64,000 nt of DNA from CAVWSM01 sp963798505 (GCA_963798505.1 CAWCTX010000009.1:248001-312000), one strand, 5' to 3'; numbered from the stretch's first letter, positions 26,210 to 35,217 are shown. Numbers and translations are program-made. The notes: generated by a model not told the origin, from the sequence alone.

Positions 26210-27373
26210 ATGACAGCTCAGCCATCGCAGACGTACCGCATCGTCATGAACGGCGTGACCGGGCGCATGGGCTACCGCCAGCACCTCGCACGCTCGATCC
26301 TCGCGATCCGCGCCGAGGGCGGGCTGTTGCTGCCCGACGGAACCCGCATTCAGGTGGAGCCGATCCTCGTCGGTCGCAACGCCCAGAAGCTCGCCGACAT
26401 GGCTGCTGAGCACGGCATCGTCGAGTTCACGACCGATCTCGACAGCGCGCTGGCCGACGACAGCGCCGCCATCTACTTCGACGCGCAGGTGACCAGCGAG
26501 CGCCAGAAGGCCATCCTCAAGGCGATCGCTGCCGGCAAGCACATCTACACCGAGAAGCCACTTGCCGAGTCGGTTGACGAGGCGCTCGAGCTGGTCGTCG
26601 CGGCCGAGTCCGCCGGCGTCACCAACGGTGTCGTGCACGACAAGATCTACCTGCCTGGACTCCTCAAGCTCAAGCAGCTGATCGACGAAGGGTTCTTCGG
26701 GCGCATCCTGTCGGTGCGCGGCGAGTTCGGCTACTGGGTCTTCGAGGGCGACGACGTGCCCGCGCAGCGACCGAGCTGGAACTACCGCACCGAAGACGGC
26801 GGCGGCATGGTCCTCGACATGTTCGCGCACTGGAACTACGTGCTCGAAGTGTTGTTCGGCCGCGTCGAGGCGGTCACTGCCAAGGCCGTCACGCACATCA
26901 CCCGACGCTGGGACGAGCAGGGCAAGCCGTACGAGGCCACGGCCGACGACGCCGCCTACGGGATCTTCGAGCTCCCGGCCGGCGTGATCGCACAGATCAA
27001 CTCGTCGTGGGCCGTCCGCGTCAACCGCGACGAGCTTGTCGAGTTCCAGGTCGACGGCACGGAAGGCTCAGCAGTCGCCGGCCTGTTCGGCTGCCGTGTC
27101 CAGTCCCGCATGGCGACGCCGCGTCCGGTCTGGAACCCTGACCTGCCCACCGATGAGCGGTTCCGGTCGCAGTGGGAGGAGCTGCAGGAGGAGCCCACTC
27201 ACGGGTCCATTCCCAATGGCTTCCGCGCGCAGTGGGAGGAGTTCCTCGCCGATGTGCACGCCGGCCGGCCGCACCGGCACGACTTCCGCTCCGGCGTCCG
27301 CGGCCTGCAGCTGGTCGACGCGGCGCTGCGGTCCTCGGCGGAGGGCCGGCGGGTGGAGGTGCACGGCGCGTGA
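26210..27373 (+). CDS. Gfo/Idh/MocA family NAD(P)-dependent oxidoreductase
   Basis: A 387-residue dehydrogenase. The N-terminal Rossmann fold starts IVMNGVTGRMGY, followed by HIYTEKPLAES, where the EKP lysine is the family catalytic residue. The C-terminal alpha/beta domain has GGGMVLDMFAHWNYVLEVLFG with the conserved Asp/His pair. It probably oxidises a sugar or cyclic polyol hydroxyl to a ketone. CAGGA lies about 9 bases before the ATG. Its stop overlaps the GTG of the DUF993 gene, so they are coupled. Confidence 0.88.
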   Translation: MTAQPSQTYRIVMNGVTGRMGYRQHLARSILAIRAEGGLLLPDGTRIQVEPILVGRNAQKLADMAAEHGIVEFTTDLDSALADDSAAIYFDAQVTSERQKAILKAIAAGKHIYTEKPLAESVDEALELVVAAESAGVTNGVVHDKIYLPGLLKLKQLIDEGFFGRILSVRGEFGYWVFEGDDVPAQRPSWNYRTEDGGGMVLDMFAHWNYVLEVLFGRVEAVTAKAVTHITRRWDEQGKPYEATADDAAYGIFELPAGVIAQINSSWAVRVNRDELVEFQVDGTEGSAVAGLFGCRVQSRMATPRPVWNPDLPTDERFRSQWEELQEEPTHGSIPNGFRAQWEEFLADVHAGRPHRHDFRSGVRGLQLVDAALRSSAEGRRVEVHGA

Positions 27374-28528
27374 CCTTGGTCGAGCTGCCCGACGCCACAG
27401 GCGGGTGGCGCACGGTCGAGCTGCGCGAGCCGCGGCAGTGGAAGGACCACCCCCAGCCGTACGAGTCCCGCGTGGCGTTCGCGGCAGCACACGTCGTCGC
27501 CAACCCGCTCGGCAACAACGTGCCGGGGGCTCCGGCCGACGTTGACTGGGAGTCGACGCTCGCGTTTCGCCGAAGCCTGTTCCGTTACGGGCTCGGCGTG
27601 GCGGAGGCGATGGACACCGCCCAGCGCAACATGGGTCTCGACTGGCCGGCGATCCAGGAGCTGATCGCGCGCAGCGCCGCGCAGGCCAAGGACCTCGGAG
27701 CCCGCATCGCCTCGGGTGCGGGCACCGACCACAAGGACGACCTGCGCACCATCGACGACGTCGCCGCGGCCTTCGCGGAGCAGGTGTCGTTCGTCGAGGG
27801 CACCGGGTCACAGGTGATCGTGATGGCCTCCCGTCACCTCGCGCGGATGGCCCGCGATGCCGACGACTACCTGCGCGTCTACGAGGCCATCCTCGGCCAG
27901 GTGCGCGAGCCGGTGATCCTGCACTGGCTTGGCGAGGCGTTCGACCCGCAGCTGCGCGGCTACTGGGGATCGACGGATGTGGCCGCGGCAACCGCGACGT
28001 TCGTCGATCTGGTCGCCGCGCACGCGGACAAGGTCGACGGCGTGAAGGTGTCGCTTCTCTCGGCCGACCACGAGGTCGGACTTCGCGCGAGCCTGCCGCC
28101 GGGCGTGCGGCTGTACACCGGCGACGACTTCAACTACCCCGAGCTGATCCGTGGCGACGGCAGGCATCACTCCGACGCGCTGCTGGGTGCGTTCGCGGCA
28201 ATCGCGCCGGCAGCCGCCGCCGCACTCGCCGCGCTTGACGACGGACGATGTCGCGACCTACGACGCCGAGCTTGCGCCGACGCTGCCACTGTCCCGGCAC
28301 ATCTTCGAGGCGCCTACCTACTACTACAAGACCGGCATCGCGTTCATGTCGTGGCTGACCGGCCAGCAGCCTGGCTTCACCATGGTCGGTGGCCTCCAGT
28401 CGGCGCGCAGCGTCGTCCACCTGGCGCGCATCTTCGAGCTCGCCAACGAGGCGCAGCTGTTGCCCGACGCCGACTACGCGGCGCATCACATGCGCAACCT
28501 GCTCGCCACCGCAGGGGCGGTGCGATGA
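27370..28528 (+). CDS. DUF993 protein, dihydrodipicolinate synthase-like (one frame break)
   Basis: About 385 residues of the DUF993 family, which has a TIM-barrel related to class I aldolases such as dihydrodipicolinate synthase. FRYGLGVAEAMDTAQRNMGLDW, VILHWLGEAFDPQLRGYWGS and KVDGVKVSLLSADHEV (possible Schiff-base lysine) are visible. The frame breaks near 28240 (LAALDDG into DDVATYDAE), and removing one base repairs it. The GTG start overlaps the upstream stop and its end overlaps the next ATG. It may cleave or dehydrate the oxidised intermediate made by the neighbouring dehydrogenase (inference). Confidence 0.82.
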
Positions 28529-29472
28529 CGACGCACGCCGTCGAGACGTTGGACGTACCGTCCGGCCTGCCGGCGAGGGTGCCGACGCCGCAACCGGGCG
28601 ACCCCCGCCTGGCGAGGCTATCGCTCAACCAGCGCACCACCGCGCGGTGGACGCTGCGAGAGGCGATCGACGGTGCTGTGGCAGCCGGGCTGTCCTCGAT
28701 CGGCGTGTGGCGCGAGCCGGTGGCCGACGTCGGGCTCGCGACGGCGAAGACATGGCTCGCCGACGCCGGGCTGCGCGTGTCGTCGGTGTGCCGCGGCGGC
28801 TTCTTCACGAGCACGGAGCCATCGGCCCGGACCGCCGCGCACGAGTCCAACCGGGCCGCCATAGACGAGGCCGCCGAGCTCGGGGCGGCCACGCTCGTCC
28901 TGGTGCCCGGCGGACTGCCCGACGGCGACCGCGACATCAGCGGCGCCCGCGCCCGTGTCGCCGACGCGATCGCCGACCTCGTCCCGTACGCAACGCAGCT
29001 AGGCGTGCGGCTGGGCATCGAAGCCATGCATCCGATCTACGCAGCCGACCGCGGCGTTGTGTCGACGCTGGCCCAGGCACTCGACATCGCGGAACAGTTC
29101 CCGGCCGAGGTGGTGGGTGTCGTCGTCGACACCTTTCACGTCTGGTGGGAGCCGGGTGTGGAGCGGCAGATCGCCCGTGCCGCCGGTCGCATCACCAGCT
29201 ACCAGGTGTGCGACTGGATCACGCCGCTCCCCGCGGATGCCCTGCTCAGCCGGGGAATGATGGGCGACGGGCACATCGACTTCGGGACATTGACCCGCGC
29301 GGTCGCCGCGGCCGGCTACTCCGGTGACGTCGAGGTCGAGATTTTCAACGCCGACGTCTGGGCCGCGCCTGGTGCCGACGTCGTGGCAACCCTGGCCAGG
29401 CGCTACATCGAACTGGTCCAGCCACACCTCGGGCCGACAGCGAATCCAACCGGAGGCACTCGCACGAGCTGA
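28525..29472 (+). CDS. Sugar phosphate isomerase/epimerase family protein
   Basis: A 315-residue xylose isomerase-like TIM barrel. It shows LSLNQRTTARWTLREAIDGAV at the start, IEAMHPIYA, VVVDTFHVWWEP and a metal-site MGDGHIDFG followed by VEVEIFNADVW. The Glu, Asp, His and Glu pattern matches divalent-metal isomerases and epimerases such as the IolE/IolH group. No signal peptide is present, so it acts in the cytoplasm. The ATG overlaps the DUF993 stop. It closes the first unit of the locus. Confidence 0.87.
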   Translation: MTTHAVETLDVPSGLPARVPTPQPGDPRLARLSLNQRTTARWTLREAIDGAVAAGLSSIGVWREPVADVGLATAKTWLADAGLRVSSVCRGGFFTSTEPSARTAAHESNRAAIDEAAELGAATLVLVPGGLPDGDRDISGARARVADAIADLVPYATQLGVRLGIEAMHPIYAADRGVVSTLAQALDIAEQFPAEVVGVVVDTFHVWWEPGVERQIARAAGRITSYQVCDWITPLPADALLSRGMMGDGHIDFGTLTRAVAAAGYSGDVEVEIFNADVWAAPGADVVATLARRYIELVQPHLGPTANPTGGTRTS

Positions 29473-29599
29473 TCCGTCGACAGGGTAATCGCGGCTGCCT
29501 GCCAAACTCACGCCGGCGGTCCAGAGTCGGTATGCCATTGCGCCAGATCCCGGTGCTACCAAGGTGTTTCAGCACAGGGACAAACACGCGCTCATCCTC

Positions 29600-29629
29600 T
29601 TGACGCCCCGTACGGTCCCCCTCTAGCGT
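29600..29629 (+). promoter_or_regulatory. Promoter of the secreted-enzyme unit
   Basis: TTGACG at 29600-29605 and TAGCGT at 29624-29629 are spaced by 18 bases. The likely start point, near 29636, lies just before the second LacI-type palindrome. The -35 box is good and the -10 box is weaker. Confidence 0.6.
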
Positions 29630-29641
29630 CTGAGAGCAACC

Positions 29642-29660
29642 GCTTACGTAAGCGCTTACG
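29642..29660. promoter_or_regulatory. LacI-family operator 2
   Basis: Two overlapping perfect palindromes, GCTTACGTAAGC (29642-29653) and CGTAAGCGCTTACG (29647-29660), repeat the arrangement at 21491-21512. They share the GCGCTTACG arms and the AGCGCT centre with operator 1. The position after the promoter suggests direct repression of the unit beginning at 29726. Confidence 0.82.
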
Positions 29661-29725
29661 GAGTGCGCGCAGCACATCCGAGTCATGCCAAGGGCACCAC
29701 CACAACGATCGTGTTGGAGGCACAC

Positions 29726-32080
29726 ATGGGTAGGCAAAGAAGGTTGCTCCCGATCATCGCCCTGGCCGTCGCGACAGCGCTCCTCATGCCGCAGGCAGCC
29801 GCACAGACAGGGCCAACGCCGGTCGACGATCCGATGCCGGAGGAGATCCTCTCCAACCGCGGTGTCGTCATCGAGGAGTTGGCGCAGCTCCCACGATCGT
29901 CACCGAACCCCGCACCCACCGACGGCCGGTTGATGCGGCACAACCGCATCAACTTCGTCGGTGAGGTCCCCGACGGATCCGCGCGCCTCTACGTTCCGGA
30001 TCTCAACGGCCCGCTCTACCTCCTCGAGGACGGCGCACAGCACGTCTATCTCGACATCGCGCAGCAGTTCGCCGGCGACTTCTTCTCCGGGCGTGGCCTC
30101 GGAAGTGGCTTCGGGTTCACTACGTTCCACCCGGACTTTGGGACCAATGGCAAGTTCTACACCGTCCACAGCGAGCGCCATCACGACCTCAGCTCACCTC
30201 CCAGCAAGCCGACGACCTTCCCGGCGCAGACGCAGACGTTCCTGCACTCGGTCGTGACGGAGTGGACGGCCGACGATCCTTCCGCCGACACCTTCACCGG
30301 CACCCACCGCGAGGTGCTACGGCTAGGCATGGGCAGCCAAGTCCACGCGATCCAGCAGATCGATTTCAACGCCGCGGCTGAACCGGGCGACGAGGACTAC
30401 GGCCTGCTCTACCTCGCTGTCGGAGACGGCGGCCGGGGGGTCAACACGACGACGGGACAGGACACGTCAATCCCGTACGGGAAGATCCTGCGGATCGACC
30501 CGACCGGCACCGACGGTGTGAACGGTCAGTACGGCATCCCGCCGAGCAACCCCTTCGTCAACGACCCGGCAGTCATCGACGAGATCTTTGCGATCGGCAT
30601 GCGTGATCCGCACCGGTTCAGCTTCGACACCCAGACTGGCCGGATGTACCTCGGCCACATCGGCGAGCACGCCATCGAGGCCGTCTACGAGGTGCAGGCC
30701 GGCGACAACTTCGGGTGGGGCATCCGCGAGGGCGCCTTCGTCTTCAACCCGGCCGTCGACCGCTGCAACCTCTACCCGCTGCCCGACAACGACGCTGAGT
30801 TCGGCTTCACCTACCCGGTCGCCGCGTACGACCACGACCCGACGCCCAACTGGTCGTGCACCAGCGACAGCGGGTACGCCATCAGTGGCGGCTTCGTCTA
30901 CCGCGGCAGCCAGGTCAACGACCTGCGCGGCAAGTATGTGTTCGCCGACCTTGTGCAGGGACGCCTCTACTTCACCGAGGCGAGCGCCATGGTGCACGGC
31001 GGCGCGGCTGCCGAGATCCAGGAGCTGTCGATCTACGACACCACTGGCAAGCGGCTCGGCGTACAGGACCTCGTGGGCGACGAGCGGGCTGACCTGCGTC
31101 TCGGCACGGATTCTGCGGGCGAGCTTTACCTGGTGGCCAAGGCCAACGGGAAGATCTGGCGAGTCGTCGACTCGGTGCACAAGCGGGTTCGGCCGACGGT
31201 GCACGAAAGCATCGCCGACAACGTCGTCGCGCACTATGACTTCGAGCACCCGTTCCAGCAGGACGGCACGCGCGAGCGTGACCAGGGGTCGTCGGACACG
31301 CTGCTCCGGCTGGTCAACGGCGGCGAGGCGATGCGGGTGGCCGACAGTGCGCACCCCGGCAGCAACCAAGCAATCCAGCTCCAGCAGGTCGACCCCGTGA
31401 ACAACGGCAACGATGACTGGAAGGCCGGCGTCTGCTTCGAGTCGACACTCGCCGGGTGCGCGCGTACCTCGGGCGAGGTGGCCAACGGCGCCAACACTCT
31501 TGGCGCGTTCAACGGAGTCGAGGGCATCACGCTCATGGGCTGGTTCAAGATGACTGGTCAGAACCCGAGCCCCAACACCGTTTCGTCGAACCCGAACGAC
31601 GTCTATGGTGCGATCGGGCTGAGTGGCGTCCTCAGCGGCAACTCGGATGGCCACGCCGTGCGAGCACTGCTCGAGCTGATCCAGGTCAACGGTGAGATGC
31701 GGCTCGTGGCCCTTGGGCGGCGGGTCGACACCGGCGCGTCGCAGACGTTCGCTGCCTCGGCGCCCTGGCCGACGCTGCTGCCGCAGAACGAGTGGGTGCA
31801 CCTCGCCGCGACGTTCGACTACCTGACCGGCGAGATGGCGCTGTACCGGAACGGCGAGAAGCTCGACGGCTTCTACACCGTGCCGGGCAACCCTTGGCAG
31901 GTCGACGGTGTCAACGGTACGTCGGCGACCGACCCGCTTGGCATCAAGATCGGCGGCAGCTTCCCGCAAGACAGCCTCGAGCGGAACCCGTGCAACTGCC
32001 GCGCGGACGGGCTGATGTTCCTGGACCGCGCGGTCGGCGACGACGAGGTCAGGCTGCAGTACCGCCAGCTGGTCCGCTGA
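29726..32080 (+). CDS. Secreted PQQ-type sugar dehydrogenase-like (GSDH) protein with LamG-like C-terminus
   Basis: A 784-residue protein with a Sec signal peptide ending AAAQT near residue 27. Residues about 65-490 form a six-bladed GSDH/Yli-type beta-propeller (RLYVPDLNGPLYLLEDG, FTTFHPDFGTNGKFYTVHSE, YGKILRIDPTGTDG, GMRDPHRFSFD, GDNFGWGIREGAF). The family's catalytic His would lie in the HAIQQIDF or HSERHHD area. Residues about 500-784 look like a LamG/concanavalin-type fold (VAHYDFEH, EGITLMGWFKMTG, NEWVHLAATFDYLTGEMALYRNG), probably binding carbohydrate. It likely oxidises an extracellular sugar before import. Confidence 0.82.
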   Translation: MGRQRRLLPIIALAVATALLMPQAAAQTGPTPVDDPMPEEILSNRGVVIEELAQLPRSSPNPAPTDGRLMRHNRINFVGEVPDGSARLYVPDLNGPLYLLEDGAQHVYLDIAQQFAGDFFSGRGLGSGFGFTTFHPDFGTNGKFYTVHSERHHDLSSPPSKPTTFPAQTQTFLHSVVTEWTADDPSADTFTGTHREVLRLGMGSQVHAIQQIDFNAAAEPGDEDYGLLYLAVGDGGRGVNTTTGQDTSIPYGKILRIDPTGTDGVNGQYGIPPSNPFVNDPAVIDEIFAIGMRDPHRFSFDTQTGRMYLGHIGEHAIEAVYEVQAGDNFGWGIREGAFVFNPAVDRCNLYPLPDNDAEFGFTYPVAAYDHDPTPNWSCTSDSGYAISGGFVYRGSQVNDLRGKYVFADLVQGRLYFTEASAMVHGGAAAEIQELSIYDTTGKRLGVQDLVGDERADLRLGTDSAGELYLVAKANGKIWRVVDSVHKRVRPTVHESIADNVVAHYDFEHPFQQDGTRERDQGSSDTLLRLVNGGEAMRVADSAHPGSNQAIQLQQVDPVNNGNDDWKAGVCFESTLAGCARTSGEVANGANTLGAFNGVEGITLMGWFKMTGQNPSPNTVSSNPNDVYGAIGLSGVLSGNSDGHAVRALLELIQVNGEMRLVALGRRVDTGASQTFAASAPWPTLLPQNEWVHLAATFDYLTGEMALYRNGEKLDGFYTVPGNPWQVDGVNGTSATDPLGIKIGGSFPQDSLERNPCNCRADGLMFLDRAVGDDEVRLQYRQLVR

Positions 32081-32096
32081 TCCGACGCGGCGCGCC

Positions 32097-32148
32097 GCTT
32101 GCGTCCGAAGGAAAGTGCCCCATTGCGCACCGTTCTTCGGACGCAAGC
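32097..32148. repeat. Intergenic hairpin with perfect 14-bp stem
   Basis: GCTTGCGTCCGAAG (32097-32110) pairs exactly with 32135-32148, with an inner GTGC/GCAC match in the 24-base loop. It lies 16 bases after the GSDH-like gene and 33 bases before the next start, with no T-run. It may set the differential stability of the two message parts. Confidence 0.6.
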
Positions 32149-32181
32149 CCGCACCGTCCGACACATGACAAGGGGATGACG

Positions 32182-33336
32182 TTGGATCGACGCAGTTTTC
32201 TCAAGACGGCGGCCACCGGCGCGGCCCTGGCCGCGACCCCGATGGCCGTGGTCGCACCGGCTCAGGCAGCCGCCGCGGCCGCGGGCGCGCGCCATCAGCA
32301 CGAGCCACGACCACCGCACATCACGTGGACCGCCTTCACGCGACACCTGCAGTGGTTGACCACGCAGTCGTTCGCGCACTCGAACCCCTTCGACACCGGA
32401 GTCCTCATCGGCGAGAAGGCCGCCGAGCTCGGCTACCGCGCCGTCAACCTGACCGTGCGCCGGACCGGGCACGTCGACCCGAGCATGGTGGACCCGAGGG
32501 ACAACCTCCCGCCGATGCTGCGCGGTGTGCGGAGCACCGGCGTCGAGTGCACGTTCATCACCACCGACATCGTCGACGACGTCTCGCCGATAGCGACCCG
32601 CGACGGCACTCCTGTCCTCGCCGAGGATGTTCTGCAGGTGGCCAGCGAAGAGGGCGTAACCCTGTATCGCTGGGGCGGCTTCGCCTACAACGTGCAGCCC
32701 GATCCCGTGACCGGAGCGCACCAGCCGTTCGGTGAGCAAGTGTTAGCCCAGCTGGATGCATTCCGAGCGAGCGTCAAGGGCCTGGCAAAGGTCAACGACA
32801 GGCTGGGCGTCACCGCGGCCTACCACACCCACTCGACCAACGGCACCAACGCCCGGTCCGTGTGGGACTTGATGTACGTCCTGCGCGATTACGACCCAGC
32901 CGAGCTCGGTATCAACTTCGACATCGGTCACATGACCAATGAGGGCACGTTGAGCTCATGGCGCACCAACGTGCGCTACGCAATGTCGCACATCCGCAGC
33001 GTCGGCCTCAAGGACACGCTCGTGGAGCGGACTTCAACAGGGACCGTGCGCAATGCCTGGAAGCCCGCCGGCACCGGCATGGTCCAGTGGCGCGAGTTCT
33101 TCGAGCTGCTCCTGCAGGGCGGCCACAACGGGCCTGCAGAGACGCATTACGAGTACGACGTGGTCGGCCTCAACGGTGTCGCAGCCTCGCTGAACACGAC
33201 GTTCTGGGCCGACCACGCGCAGTTCGCGTCAGGCAATCTCACGCCCGCCTACATGACCGACGAGCTCAAGAAGGATCTCGTGGCCTACAAGGCCCAGGCG
33301 GCTGCGGCCGGCTGGACCTCCGAACAACAGACCTGA
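32182..33336 (+). CDS. Tat-exported sugar phosphate isomerase/epimerase-like protein
   Basis: About 384 residues. The N-terminus DRRSFLKTAATGAALAATP is a twin-arginine signal, so the TIM-barrel domain is exported folded, possibly with bound metal. AAGGGG touches the upstream ATG (32176), while the TTG 6 bases later has correct spacing and gives MDRRSFLKT. The barrel shows YHTHSTNG, INFDIGHMTNEG and a late THYEYDVVG, the metal-binding pattern of the AP endonuclease family 2 fold. It probably isomerises or epimerises a free sugar outside the cell. Confidence 0.83.
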   Translation: MDRRSFLKTAATGAALAATPMAVVAPAQAAAAAAGARHQHEPRPPHITWTAFTRHLQWLTTQSFAHSNPFDTGVLIGEKAAELGYRAVNLTVRRTGHVDPSMVDPRDNLPPMLRGVRSTGVECTFITTDIVDDVSPIATRDGTPVLAEDVLQVASEEGVTLYRWGGFAYNVQPDPVTGAHQPFGEQVLAQLDAFRASVKGLAKVNDRLGVTAAYHTHSTNGTNARSVWDLMYVLRDYDPAELGINFDIGHMTNEGTLSSWRTNVRYAMSHIRSVGLKDTLVERTSTGTVRNAWKPAGTGMVQWREFFELLLQGGHNGPAETHYEYDVVGLNGVAASLNTTFWADHAQFASGNLTPAYMTDELKKDLVAYKAQAAAAGWTSEQQT

Positions 33337-33359
33337 CACTCGAAAGGGAGATCGCAACG

Positions 33360-34328
33360 ATGCGCCTCAACCTCCGACCAGCGGCCTCGTTCGCTGCCGC
33401 CAGCGTGCTCGGCTTCGCGGCGGCGATGGCGACGCTGCCCGCGCAAGACAACCGGTCGCCCAACGCGGCCGCCAAGGACACCGACGAAGTCTCCGACTAC
33501 GGCGTCTGTCGCGGCGTCGACCCCGACTGTTACCACGATTGGGGCAACAACTTCAGCAAGGACGGCGTGAGCCGCATCCTTCTCTTCACCGACACCGGCG
33601 GCTTCCGGCACGGCCACCTCGGCCCGGCTCTGCCGACGGGTCTCAACCCGCCGCTCGGTGCCGACAATGTCGCTCAGGCTGCGATCGTCGCCTGGGGCGC
33701 CGAGGCGGGCATCCAGGTCGACTGGACCGAGGACGCGTCGAGAATCGGCAACACCGGGAACCTGCTCAACAACTACGACGCCGTCGTGTTCCTCAGCACC
33801 AACAGCGAGGTCCTCGACGACGCGCAACAGATCGGGTTCATGAAGTACATCCGCGCTGGTGGCAGCTTCGTCGGCATCCACAACGCGTTCGGAACCGAGT
33901 ACCACTGGAAGTGGTACGAGGGGCTGCTTGGCGGCGCCAACTTCCAGGACCACGGACCGCACCGCACCGGCAGCGTGGTGACCGTCAACTCCAACGATGC
34001 GTCGACCGCTGGCCTCCCGGAGCGATGGGGCTTCACGGATGAGTGGTACAACCTGGTGCCCTTCCCGAGCCACGTTCGCTTCCTGGCTGAGGTCGACGAG
34101 AGCACGCTGAGCACCACACGCGGCAGCACAGGGCATCCGGGGCACGGCGACGAGCACCCGGTGAGCTGGTGCCACTACTACGACGGCGGCCGAGCGTGGC
34201 TCACCACCCTTGGCCACGACAACGCTGCCTGGTCGCCTGTCCAACTCGACGGCGATCAGGAGTTCAAGAAGCACATCGTCGGCGGTCTGCAGAGCGTCGT
34301 CGGTGCCGCACCCTTCTGCCAGAAGTAG
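33360..34328 (+). CDS. Secreted ThuA-domain protein (copy A)
   Basis: A 322-residue protein with a signal peptide (AASVLGFAAAMATLPAQ) and a ThuA-like, glutamine amidotransferase-related domain: RILLFTDTGGFRHGHL, VVFLSTNSEVLDD, GGSFVGIHNAFGTEYHW and GGANFQDHGPHR. The C-terminus has two histidine-rich stretches (GHPGHGDEHPVSW) and ends with C in PFCQK. ThuA proteins accompany trehalose and 3-keto-sugar use in other bacteria, with uncertain chemistry. AAGGGAG is a good binding site for the ATG at 33360. Confidence 0.87.
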   Translation: MRLNLRPAASFAAASVLGFAAAMATLPAQDNRSPNAAAKDTDEVSDYGVCRGVDPDCYHDWGNNFSKDGVSRILLFTDTGGFRHGHLGPALPTGLNPPLGADNVAQAAIVAWGAEAGIQVDWTEDASRIGNTGNLLNNYDAVVFLSTNSEVLDDAQQIGFMKYIRAGGSFVGIHNAFGTEYHWKWYEGLLGGANFQDHGPHRTGSVVTVNSNDASTAGLPERWGFTDEWYNLVPFPSHVRFLAEVDESTLSTTRGSTGHPGHGDEHPVSWCHYYDGGRAWLTTLGHDNAAWSPVQLDGDQEFKKHIVGGLQSVVGAAPFCQK

Positions 34329-34342
34329 CACTCATCCCGCCG

Positions 34343-34386
34343 CAGGACGCGCTGCCCGCAAGAATGACAGTGTGCAGCGCGTCCTG
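34343..34386. promoter_or_regulatory. Inverted repeat around the start of ThuA copy B
   Basis: CAGGACGCGCTG (34343-34354) pairs perfectly with CAGCGCGTCCTG (34375-34386). The 20-base loop holds the region before the GTG start at 34372-34374. In RNA this would partly hide the initiation region, and could also act as a break between the two thuA genes. No T-run follows. Confidence 0.6.
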
Positions 34387-35124
34387 GTCTTCACAGCGAC
34401 CGGTGCCTTCCGGCACGCCCATCTGGGACCTCTGCTGCAGCCGGGCAAGAACCCGTCGCTCACTGAGGCCCATGTCGCGCAGAACGCGATGATCCGCTGG
34501 GGCCAGGAGGCCGGGTTCCAGGTCGACTGGACCGAGGACGTCACGCAGATGGCCGCCCCGGCGAAGCTCGCCCCCTACGAAGCGGTCGTCTTTCTCAGCA
34601 ACTCGCGCTCAGTGCTCGACGATGCATCCCAGACGGCGCTGCTCCATTACGTGCGCGCTGGCGGCGGCTTCGTCGCGATCCATAACGCGCTCGGTGCGAT
34701 GAACCAATGGCTGTGGTTCCGGGGCCTGCTCGGCGGTGCCAACTTCTACGACCACGGCCCGCACCGCGGCGGCCAGGTCGTGACCGTCGACCGGAAGGAC
34801 GCCTCGACGCAGAATCTTCCGCAGCGTTGGGACTTCCGCGACGAGTGGTACAACCTGGTGCCGTTCCCCACTGACGTCCGCGTGCTGGCCAGGGTCGACA
34901 CCAGCACGTTCGAGAACGGGATAGCTCAGGGCTTCAACGGCCACCACGGGCACTCAGGCAACCACCCGGTCTCCTGGCGCCACGACTACGACGGTGGCCG
35001 CGCGTGGATCACCTCGCTCGGGCATGACCCGGCGGCCTGGGAGGACAAGTCCGGCCTCGTCGGTCAGGAGTCGTTCAAGGAGCACGTCATCGGCGGCGTC
35101 CTCAGCGCCATGAGAGCACGGTGA
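34372..35124 (+). CDS. ThuA-domain protein, probably cytoplasmic (copy B)
   Basis: A 250-residue ThuA-domain protein without a signal peptide. It repeats the motifs of copy A: RVLVFTATGAFRHAHLGPLL, VVFLSNSRSVLDD, GGFVAIHNALGAMNQW and GGANFYDHGPHRGG, with the same GHHGHSGNHPVSW stretch. The chosen GTG gives a start right at the first beta strand; its ribosome binding site is weak and lies in a hairpin. The two copies lie side by side, probably a duplication with one copy exported and one kept inside. Confidence 0.85.
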   Translation: MQRVLVFTATGAFRHAHLGPLLQPGKNPSLTEAHVAQNAMIRWGQEAGFQVDWTEDVTQMAAPAKLAPYEAVVFLSNSRSVLDDASQTALLHYVRAGGGFVAIHNALGAMNQWLWFRGLLGGANFYDHGPHRGGQVVTVDRKDASTQNLPQRWDFRDEWYNLVPFPTDVRVLARVDTSTFENGIAQGFNGHHGHSGNHPVSWRHDYDGGRAWITSLGHDPAAWEDKSGLVGQESFKEHVIGGVLSAMRAR

Positions 35125-35217
35125 GTGACCCTGCTCCCGCCACGGCCCGACGTTGTCGTCTCCTCTCGCTAGCGTGGTGCCTGCCGTTGCTGCTTGCCGA
35201 GTAGACCAGGAGCCATC

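Noticed and set aside
30467..32164. A 565-codon minus-strand frame opposite the GSDH-like gene
   Set aside because: It is rich in valine and histidine without domain motifs, while the plus strand has the propeller and LamG motifs.
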